NCBI GenBank assembly: GCA_040877875.1
Contig: JBBDNC010000132.1
Location: 1-17,205 of the forward strand
Origin: JBBDNC01 sp040877875
GTDB taxonomy: Bacteria > Bacteroidota > Rhodothermia > Balneolales > Balneolaceae
Direction: 5' to 3'
Length of the DNA: 17,205 bases
In this document: positions 7,193-13,551 of the stretch, piece by piece
Position numbering within the stretch: position 1 is the stretch's first letter
Layout: each line of letters starts with the position of its first letter
The notes under the pieces: model-generated
What the model was told of the DNA's origin: nothing
Databases searched by the model: none
The model's input: the letters and a program-made list of their open reading frames with translations, nothing else
Made by a program: the position numbers and the translations under genes

Positions 7193-7420
7193 TTAGCAGC
7201 TCCTTTTAATCTGTACGGAAAACTCCGGCAAAGGATCCTGTGTGGAAATACCCGTGGAATGAGAACGGATGACCGAAAGTAGTGTACACGTAACAGAAGA
7301 CAGGATAATCAGATTCACATCTTTTGTAATACAAAAGTAGGGGGATAGCAAGAAGGGGCCATACCCGGAGTTCGGATTCTCCATATTCCTGTTCCGGTTC
7401 ATTTGATTGTTCAGTTCCAT
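7193..7420 (-). CDS. Small ORF between glycosyltransferase genes, doubtful
   Basis: A possible 75-residue protein with no family I recognise. Its ATG overlaps the end of the upstream 698-residue transferase by 10 bases and its stop lies 2 bases before the next ATG, so it fits the slot as an operon gene would. Residues 35-51 (VNLIILSSVTCTLLSVI) are hydrophobic, and the N-terminus is rich in Asn and Met. Against it: unusual composition, no ribosome-binding site, and a 17-bp palindrome inside it that would suit an intergenic control region instead. Equally likely this is a non-coding 220-base spacer. Confidence 0.22.
   Translation of the reverse strand: MELNNQMNRNRNMENPNSGYGPFLLSPYFCITKDVNLIILSSVTCTLLSVIRSHSTGISTQDPLPEFSVQIKRSC
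7321..7337. promoter_or_regulatory. 17-bp perfect palindrome (candidate operator)
   Basis: CTTTTGTA-A-TACAAAAG is a perfect dyad with 8-bp arms and a 1-base centre, 131 bases upstream of the WbbL-like gene's start. The form suits a dimeric regulator's operator. There is no U tract of the sort expected after a terminator. About 0.26 such matches are expected by chance in a window this size, so it is suggestive only. Confidence 0.3.
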
Positions 7421-9507
7421 AGTGTACTCAGTTTCCTGAAAATTTTGCCGGCCAGTTTTTCAGAAGATGCCAATGGCGATAGCTCGTCGATAAGGGGAGC
7501 CAAAATCTTTCCAAGTCCGGAAGACGGATTCCGGTTCCCTTTTTCTTCCTGGAGGAGTCGGTAGACCGAGTTCCCATATTCCGTTTTGAGGTTAAATTCA
7601 TTCGCCCAGGATCGGGCAACTTTACCCAATTGATCCAGCCGTTCCGGTTCATCGATCAGGGATTCTATTTTTTTGGATAACTCCAGGTGATTTCCGGGGG
7701 TGTAAAGAATCCCGTTGCCACCTTCGGAAATTAATTCGGCCGTCCCCCCGCCATTCGCTCCGACGACCGGGGTCCCCGCAAGCATCGATTCGAGAGTTAC
7801 CCTTCCAAAAGGCTCAAATGAGGAACAGACAACTGTGACATCTGCGAAGGACAGAATCCCATTCGCATGATCCAGGTAGCCGAGAAAAATAACCCGATCC
7901 CTCACACCATGTTCCTCCGCAAAAGCCCTGATTTCATCTGCATACGAGGAATCCTTTTCATCTCCGCCGATTAACAGGACAACATCTTTGCCCCGATCCC
8001 TCAGCTCGGCAAGAGCCCGGACAGCTTCCATCTGATTTTTCCATCGTGTCACTGTCCCGATGATGGCAATTTTAAACGATTTCTCGAGGGAAGGATCTTT
8101 CCTTAAGGCCCTTAAAATCTTTCGTAAATCTTTGAATGGATCCGATTGCCGAAAGGATTTCAACAGCCTGGAATATTCGGGATATCTCTCCAGGATGATT
8201 TTATAATTCTTTTCAATCATCTTGTTTCTCTCCTCCTCACCGAACGACTGTGCCCCTTTATGATACACATAGGTGCGGCAGGAGGCGACATTTCGATACC
8301 CGCTTTTGAGCAATCTCATCGAAAAGTCATTCTCCTCGCCATATCCCATACCGAAAGTTTCACGGTCAAATACACCCACCTCTTCGATTGCCTCGCGTTT
8401 GATATAGACACAAAATCCATGTGAAGTTGGAATATCCGTATAGTCTACCGGTGCAACTTCCTCCAGCCACCGGCCGGTTCGATCCGGATCTTCATCCCTA
8501 TTATTTTCATATAATCCGGGCAGGGATACAAGAGATGCGTTGTTGGACATCGGGGTTACCGTTCCGATCTCTTTCTTATGGTGAGCCGTTTTTTTTAGCT
8601 TCTCAATCCAGCCGTAAGTGACGAGGGTGTCACTGTTCAAGAGTACGACATCCCTTTCGGAGGAGATCTGCATCCCGAGGTTGCACGTCCCTACAAATCC
8701 ATTGTGCTTGTCACTACGCCGGTATTCCAGCAGATCCCCGTTTTTACCTGCAAGCTCTTTGACTTCAGCGATCAGCGACTCGTCTCGGCTACGGTCATCC
8801 AGGATATATACCCTGTGTAATGAGGAAGAACGGTGACGCAGAATGCTGTCCAGGCATTGGAGAATAAACCGGTCGTCGTGCATCGGAATCACAACATCCG
8901 CCCGGCGATCGGTCTGAACGGAATCTACCCTTTCAGGCAACGTCACGTAATTATAGATAACTTTTGACTTCGACACTGGCAGTTGATCTCTCGTCCATTC
9001 TGCCTGAACTGCCTTGGAATTAAAAATCACACGATTTGAAGTAGCGGACACAATTCCTTCAAGATCCGAATGAGGGATCAGAAACTCATAATTCAAAGGC
9101 TGAGAGGCCGCTTCGCGTATATGCCAGATATGTGGTTTTCCTGTTAAAACCGCAGCCAGGGCACCGGCTCCAATCACAGAAGTATTACTGTACAGGATAT
9201 CCGCATTCCAGTCCCCGGCGATCCGGGCGATCTTTTCTGAAGCTTTAGACATCCGATTCAAAACCGGCCCTGCAGGAAAATCCGGGGCGCTCGTCCGACG
9301 AGTCCACCAGGCAAACGGCACACTCTTCCAGGGAACCCCCATCTTGTCCAGTTCACGCATGAACGGCCCCTCCGGTTTTGCAACGATCACACCCATCCAG
9401 ACATCTTTCTTCTGAAGGGCTGCAATCAGCTCCAACAGGGAACGTTCCGCCCCTTCCAAACGGGACTGATGCGATATGATGCAAACTCTTAGCACTTTAC
9501 CATTCAT
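7411..9507 (-). CDS. Nested dual glycosyltransferase: GT4 domain interrupted by a complete GT2 domain
   Basis: A 698-residue protein with three parts. Residues 5-190 are the N-terminal Rossmann half of a GT4: ISHQSRLEGAERSLLEL, ADILYSNTSV, KPHIWHIREA, RVIFNSKAV, and the linker VIYNYVTLPE that normally leads into the second half. Residues 203-445 are instead a full GT2 domain: ADVVIPMHDD, ILDDRSRDES, H-N-G-F-V-G-T-C-N-L-G, the N-S-D metal site (291-293), and G-E-E-N-D-F (390-395). After a helical linker, residues 477-650 are the missing GT4 second half: FKIAIIGTVTRWKNQ, LLIGGDEKD, and the E-x7-E motif E565-P-F-G-R-V-T-L-E573. Removing the insert leaves roughly the normal length of a GT4. It should add two sugars in succession. 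Its ATG overlaps the rmlA stop (ATGA). Confidence 0.9.
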   Translation of the reverse strand: MNGKVLRVCIISHQSRLEGAERSLLELIAALQKKDVWMGVIVAKPEGPFMRELDKMGVPWKSVPFAWWTRRTSAPDFPAGPVLNRMSKASEKIARIAGDWNADILYSNTSVIGAGALAAVLTGKPHIWHIREAASQPLNYEFLIPHSDLEGIVSATSNRVIFNSKAVQAEWTRDQLPVSKSKVIYNYVTLPERVDSVQTDRRADVVIPMHDDRFILQCLDSILRHRSSSLHRVYILDDRSRDESLIAEVKELAGKNGDLLEYRRSDKHNGFVGTCNLGMQISSERDVVLLNSDTLVTYGWIEKLKKTAHHKKEIGTVTPMSNNASLVSLPGLYENNRDEDPDRTGRWLEEVAPVDYTDIPTSHGFCVYIKREAIEEVGVFDRETFGMGYGEENDFSMRLLKSGYRNVASCRTYVYHKGAQSFGEEERNKMIEKNYKIILERYPEYSRLLKSFRQSDPFKDLRKILRALRKDPSLEKSFKIAIIGTVTRWKNQMEAVRALAELRDRGKDVVLLIGGDEKDSSYADEIRAFAEEHGVRDRVIFLGYLDHANGILSFADVTVVCSSFEPFGRVTLESMLAGTPVVGANGGGTAELISEGGNGILYTPGNHLELSKKIESLIDEPERLDQLGKVARSWANEFNLKTEYGNSVYRLLQEEKGNRNPSSGLGKILAPLIDELSPLASSEKLAGKIFRKLSTLWN

Positions 9508-10358
9508 AAATCCGTGAGATATTCCCCGTAACCGCTCTTCAGCAGAGGTTGAGCCAGTACTTCAAGCTGTTTTTTATCAATCCATCCCATATTATAGGCG
9601 ACTTCTTCAATACAGCCGATTTTCATATCCTGCCGGTCTTCAATCACCTGGACAAACTGGCCGGCTTGCATCAGAGAAGAAAAAGTCCCCGTATCGAGCC
9701 ATGCCGTCCCGCGGTTGAGAACGTCCACCTTGAGCTTGCCTTGTTTCAGATATGTCCTGTTTACATCTGTAATTTCAAGTTCACCCCGGTCAGACGGCGT
9801 CAGATTTTTAGCGATTTCAACGACTTCCTTATCGTAAAAATAGAGGCCCGGTATGGCATATTTGGATTTCGGCCGGTCCGGTTTTTCTTCAATAGATAAA
9901 ACGTTTCTTGACCGGTCAAACTCAACCACCCCGTAACGGCCCGGATCTGACACCCTGTATGCGAAAATAACTCCACCGTCGGGGTCATGATTCGCCTGAA
10001 GGGTTTTACTGAGCCCGGATCCATAAAAAATATTATCCCCCAAAATGAGTGCAACACTCTCCTCCCCGATAAATTCCTTACCGATGATAAAAGCTTGTGC
10101 CAGGCCTTCCGGTTCAGGCTGTACGGCATACTCAAACTTACAGCCAAGTTGAGTCCCATCCCCCAAAAGGTTTTTAAAACTCGATGTGTCGCGGGGGGTG
10201 GAGATGATCAGGATCTCCCGTATACCTGCAAGCATCAGAACCGACAATGGGTAATAGATCATCGGCTTGTCATAGACAGGCAACAATTGCTTGCTGGTGA
10301 CCATTGTAAGGGGGTGTAGTCGTGTACCCGACCCCCCGGCTAATATGATTCCTTTCAT
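9504..10358 (-). CDS. rmlA: Glucose-1-phosphate thymidylyltransferase
   Basis: A 284-residue protein, about the usual length for short-form RmlA. It makes dTDP-glucose from dTTP and glucose-1-phosphate, the first step to dTDP-rhamnose and other 6-deoxysugars. LAGGSGTRLHPLT (6-18) is the nucleotide-binding loop, followed by KQLLPVYDKPMIYYPLS. The motifs EPEGLAQAF (82-90), L-G-D-N (106-109, Asp108 binds metal) and EEKPDRPKS are all intact. The later rml genes are not in the window, so they must lie elsewhere or the product serves another deoxysugar. The stop overlaps the start of the next gene by 4 bases (ATGA), implying translational coupling. Confidence 0.96.
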   Translation of the reverse strand: MKGIILAGGSGTRLHPLTMVTSKQLLPVYDKPMIYYPLSVLMLAGIREILIISTPRDTSSFKNLLGDGTQLGCKFEYAVQPEPEGLAQAFIIGKEFIGEESVALILGDNIFYGSGLSKTLQANHDPDGGVIFAYRVSDPGRYGVVEFDRSRNVLSIEEKPDRPKSKYAIPGLYFYDKEVVEIAKNLTPSDRGELEITDVNRTYLKQGKLKVDVLNRGTAWLDTGTFSSLMQAGQFVQVIEDRQDMKIGCIEEVAYNMGWIDKKQLEVLAQPLLKSGYGEYLTDL

Positions 10359-10360
10359 AC

Positions 10361-10488
10361 TCAGATCTTTCGTTTAATCAAGTTATTGATTAGAAAGCAG
10401 ATGGCAAAAGCCAAAAGTAAGAAGATATCATCCTTTGCTCCACCCCGGCCGCCGGCAGATTCAGGTCTCCCCCCTTTGCCGGCCCCAT
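10361..10488 (-). pseudogene. Possible small membrane-anchor ORF broken by one base in a G run
   Basis: In the 153-base gap between the ABC flippase and rmlA, an ATG at 10488 opens MGPAKGG. One base must be added in the six-G run (10469..10474 region) to continue into a frame reading RPESAGGRGGAKDD, then the hydrophobic IFLLLAFAICFLINNLI, then KRKI and a stop at 10361. The joined product would be 42 residues: a Gly-rich stretch, one membrane span and a basic tail, a layout typical of C-terminal anchors. Without the extra base the ATG frame gives only 32 residues. It may be a sequencing indel, a phase-variable tract, a decayed gene, or chance. Confidence 0.3.
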
Positions 10489-10511
10489 CTAACTTTTACT
10501 TGTCAGTTCGC

Positions 10512-12131
10512 CTAAAGACTCTGCATCTCTACCATTTGCCGAAATCGTGTGTTCCCGTCCTGAACCAGATCCTCGTAGGTACCCTGTTCAATGACTTTAC
10601 CATCGTCCAATACGTATATATAATCCGCATTCTTAATAGTGGAAAGCCGGTGGGCAATAATCACCACTGTCATGGAACCCTTCAAAGCATCAATGCTTTT
10701 TTGGATAAACCGTTCTGATTCGGTATCGAGTGCACTGGTTGCCTCATCAAGGATCAAAAGGTTCGGATTCTTGTACAATTCACGCGCTATAAACAGGCGC
10801 TGACGCTGGCCGCCCGAAAGCCTGACCCCCCTGTCACCAATCATCGTATGGTATAAGTCAGGCAGCTTTTTGATAAATGGTGTGGCATAAGCCCGTTTTG
10901 CAGCTTCATGAATTCTTTGCCGGACAGATTCATCCTTTTCGTAATCCCCTTTCCAGAGGCAGATATTATTGGCAATCGTATCATCAAAAATNNNNNNNNN
11001 NNNNNNNNNNNNNNNNNNNNNNNNNNNNNNNNNNNNNNNNNNNNNNNNNNNNNNNNNNNNNNNNNNNNNNNNNNNNNNNNNNNNNNNNNNNTGTTCTCCG
11101 GCCGGCTCCCGGTGTTCCCGGACCGCATCGAACTCTTCTACGACCATTTCAAGCGATCCGATCTTGTTCATGGTTTTTTGCCATACATCCTGGATACCTA
11201 TCATATGCTGCATTCCCCTGTGAAATAGCAGCAAGGCTACAAAAATAGGCGTGATGGGCGAATCAAAAACAGCTACCTGGATAATGATCACAAACAGTAA
11301 AAAGATCACTGAAACAGGCTCACGGATGGCTGTGGTAAATGCGCCGGCAGCATCCTGCCGAAACAGATACCCGGCGAGTTTCCGAATACTATTCATAACT
11401 CCGGCCCGCAGATGATGCATCTGATTCGTAGCCGTCAGGTACTTGAAAGCCTGCATGGTTTGCACCAGGAACTTGTTTAATGTACTGGCTTCAGAGGCTG
11501 TTTTTCGCGAAAGTTCCTGAACATATCGATTCAGGTATCGAAATAGAAAGAGAAGGCCCAAGCCAACAACCAGTGCCATCAATGCAAAGTTCCAGGCAAG
11601 TAGAAACGCAATAAACAGATAGGAACTCGTAATGATAATAGCTGACAGGAATTTGGTAAAACTCTCAAATGAATTCAAAAAATTGTGGATCTGCCCGTTG
11701 ATAATATTAATGAAGTGCCCGGTATTATTGCGGGTATAATACTGATAGTCCATCTTCCGGTAAGCGTCGAACATCTTGCCTTTAATCTCCTGGAGCAACT
11801 GCGACTTGAGATAACTTGCATAGGCTCCCTCCATAAACTTTAGTATCCCTTTCAAAATAAAGATTGCAGCAATGAAGAGAAGGATTCCGACGATGGATCC
11901 CGAAATCCCCATGAAGTCCAACACCGTATACAGTACACGAACCACTCCGCCTTCACGGTCGATCCCGGCATCCCCGGCATCTGCAGCCTCTATCAGGGGG
12001 AGCAGAAGTGCAATTCCGAACCCTTCGGTAAGTGCCGCAATGGCAGTCAGGGCGAAAACAAGATACAACCGTCTGCCAATAAAGCTTTTGTATACACCCA
12101 GGTAGTACGTGATGCTTTCAAATAACTTCAA
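10512..12131 (-). CDS. ABC transporter (PglK/MsbA-type flippase), internal scaffold gap
   Basis: A fused membrane and ATPase subunit of the exporter type that flips lipid-linked oligosaccharides. Hydrophobic spans lie near residues 22-47, 80-98, 160-195 and 272-305. The nucleotide-binding part after the gap shows IFDDTIANNI, the signature LSGGQRQRL, Walker B LLILDEAT with catalytic Glu, the D-loop S-A-L-D, and the H-loop His in IAHRLST. Walker A and the Q-loop are not visible: the 100-N gap falls exactly there, and a normal domain needs roughly 100 residues in that place, so about 300 bases are missing, not 100. The first codon is TTG, placed 3 bases after the stop of the chain-length gene and just after an in-frame stop, so no upstream start is possible. 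The frame matches on both sides of the gap. Confidence 0.9.
   Translation of the reverse strand: MKLFESITYYLGVYKSFIGRRLYLVFALTAIAALTEGFGIALLLPLIEAADAGDAGIDREGGVVRVLYTVLDFMGISGSIVGILLFIAAIFILKGILKFMEGAYASYLKSQLLQEIKGKMFDAYRKMDYQYYTRNNTGHFINIINGQIHNFLNSFESFTKFLSAIIITSSYLFIAFLLAWNFALMALVVGLGLLFLFRYLNRYVQELSRKTASEASTLNKFLVQTMQAFKYLTATNQMHHLRAGVMNSIRKLAGYLFRQDAAGAFTTAIREPVSVIFLLFVIIIQVAVFDSPITPIFVALLLFHRGMQHMIGIQDVWQKTMNKIGSLEMVVEEFDAVREHREPAGEXXXXXXXXXXXXXXXXXXXXXXXXXXXXXXXXXXIFDDTIANNICLWKGDYEKDESVRQRIHEAAKRAYATPFIKKLPDLYHTMIGDRGVRLSGGQRQRLFIARELYKNPNLLILDEATSALDTESERFIQKSIDALKGSMTVVIIAHRLSTIKNADYIYVLDDGKVIEQGTYEDLVQDGNTRFRQMVEMQSL
10992..11091. other. Scaffold gap, exactly 100 N, within the ABC transporter gene
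   Basis: A fixed-size filler. The protein family predicts about 300 missing bases holding Walker A and the Q-loop. Unlike the other gap, its flanks do not share sequence. Confidence 0.97.
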
Positions 12132-12134
12132 ATG

Positions 12135-13367
12135 TCAGGGGAGTTTTGAATGAGGATCGTTTTTTTTGTTTTTAAATTCTGTAGAAAACTTTCTCCATAG
12201 GCGTCCGCAATAAATCATGGCAACTCCAAAAAAGAACCCGAGAAAAACCGATCCGAACAGGATTCTAATAAAGTCCGGGGACGAAGGTGAAGTGGGTATG
12301 GTAACGGGTTCGTAAATGCGAAAGACAGGGGTATCTTCCTGAACTTTGATTTTAGCTTCCTCTAATCTGTTGGCCAGAGAGTTATAGACATTAAATCGTA
12401 AATTATACTGAGATTGCAGCCTCTGTTCCATCACCTGAGCCCTGGCAGTTTGCAAATTAAGATTCATATCCCTGAAAGCCGCCAGTGAATCCTGGGTCGC
12501 CTCAAATCTCTTTTTAGATTGTTCATATTGAGATTCAATGAACTCCAAATCCTGAACAGCCTTGTCCGTCCTGTACTCCGTAATATATCTTGTCAGCAGC
12601 TCCTTGACAACCTTTACCACTTCGGCTGCCGCCTGTGAATCAGGCATCGAGGTACCGATCACAATAAAACCGGTTTGCGGTTCAATTTGAACCGTAATCC
12701 AGTTCTCAATAGAATTCATCGCTGTTCGAACCCGGCTGTCAACCATTACAGGAGTCTCAAAATCACTAAATGCATCAAAATCAATCATTGAAGGGGCTTG
12801 ATCCTCACCGGACGATGATCCGAACAGCCTGGAGATCGTCTCCGGCAGGCCGAATGAAATGTCCCATAAGAAGCTTCCGGTCTTTTGCAGAAAAGACTGT
12901 TGCCGGATCTCGCTAAAATACTCAAAGAGTGTTGCCTCCCGTTCCAGTTCATTGAAATAGACGGATTCCTGGATCAACTCGATTTTAAAGGGCAGGCTCT
13001 CCACAATCCTCGGATATAGATTCACACTTAACTCGTCTCCCTCTGTGACATTCGGCTGCACCCCGAATATATTCTGGTACTGTTGCAACAGACGGCCGCT
13101 TTGAGAATCCCTATTCGATTCGGGCATTAATTTGGTTTCAGCATAGTACATGCGCTCGCCAAATGCATAGATCAATACACCAACAACTAAAAAAAGTGCA
13201 AATACTTTTAATATTCCAATCCGGTGATCCCACAGATCACAAACCAATCCTACGAAATCAATGATTTTTTCATCTTCCTCGAAATAGGAATCCTCTTTTA
13301 TTGGGACCAGTCGATACTCTTCGATCGATGAGTCAAGTTTGCTGTCCTTCCGATCTGAATCACTCAT
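12135..13367 (-). CDS. Polysaccharide chain-length determinant (Wzz/GNVR-type co-polymerase)
   Basis: A 410-residue inner-membrane protein with the layout of polysaccharide co-polymerases. It has a charged cytoplasmic N-terminus (1-50), a first membrane span (about 53-69), a large periplasmic region with a long coiled coil (about 270-345), and a second span (about 367-387). The second span is preceded by the proline-rich sequence P-V-T-I-P-T-S-P-S-S-P (354-364) characteristic of the family. A basic cytoplasmic tail closes it, with no tyrosine-kinase domain attached. It should control the length of the exported polymer. It is the first gene of the polysaccharide run, and the flippase follows after 3 bases. 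Alternative membership (generic Wzz-domain protein) would not change the role. Confidence 0.9.
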   Translation of the reverse strand: MSDSDRKDSKLDSSIEEYRLVPIKEDSYFEEDEKIIDFVGLVCDLWDHRIGILKVFALFLVVGVLIYAFGERMYYAETKLMPESNRDSQSGRLLQQYQNIFGVQPNVTEGDELSVNLYPRIVESLPFKIELIQESVYFNELEREATLFEYFSEIRQQSFLQKTGSFLWDISFGLPETISRLFGSSSGEDQAPSMIDFDAFSDFETPVMVDSRVRTAMNSIENWITVQIEPQTGFIVIGTSMPDSQAAAEVVKVVKELLTRYITEYRTDKAVQDLEFIESQYEQSKKRFEATQDSLAAFRDMNLNLQTARAQVMEQRLQSQYNLRFNVYNSLANRLEEAKIKVQEDTPVFRIYEPVTIPTSPSSPDFIRILFGSVFLGFFFGVAMIYCGRLWRKFSTEFKNKKNDPHSKLP

Positions 13368-13414
13368 CCTGTATATTCGTTTTCAATAGTATCCGGAGTT
13401 ATTCTGTTTATTGT

Positions 13415-13443
13415 TTTCCAGGCTGCCAGCCTCCCCCTGGAAA
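13415..13443. repeat. Inverted repeat in leader of the polysaccharide operon
   Basis: TTTCCAGG and CCTGGAAA form 8-bp arms around a 13-base loop. The inner GGCTG-C-CAGCC is itself a palindrome, so two alternative hairpins are possible. It lies between the end of the secreted-protein gene and the chain-length gene. There is no U tract on either strand, so it is not a clear terminator; an attenuator-like role is possible but unsupported. Confidence 0.3.
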
Positions 13444-13459
13444 TTTGCCGTAAATTTTT

Positions 13460-13487
13460 AATATATGAAGCATTTACTCCACTTAAA
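13460..13487 (-). promoter_or_regulatory. Weak candidate promoter for the polysaccharide operon
   Basis: On the minus strand TTTAAG is followed 16 bases later by TATATT, about 93 bases before the chain-length gene's ATG. The -10-like box is good and the -35-like box poor. The 184-base spacer before this operon makes a promoter here reasonable. Confidence 0.22.
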
Positions 13488-13551
13488 AGACGGAATAGGA
13501 TGAACACGGAGAGCATTGAGAAGTATTTCACAGATTCATCCTGTCACCCGT

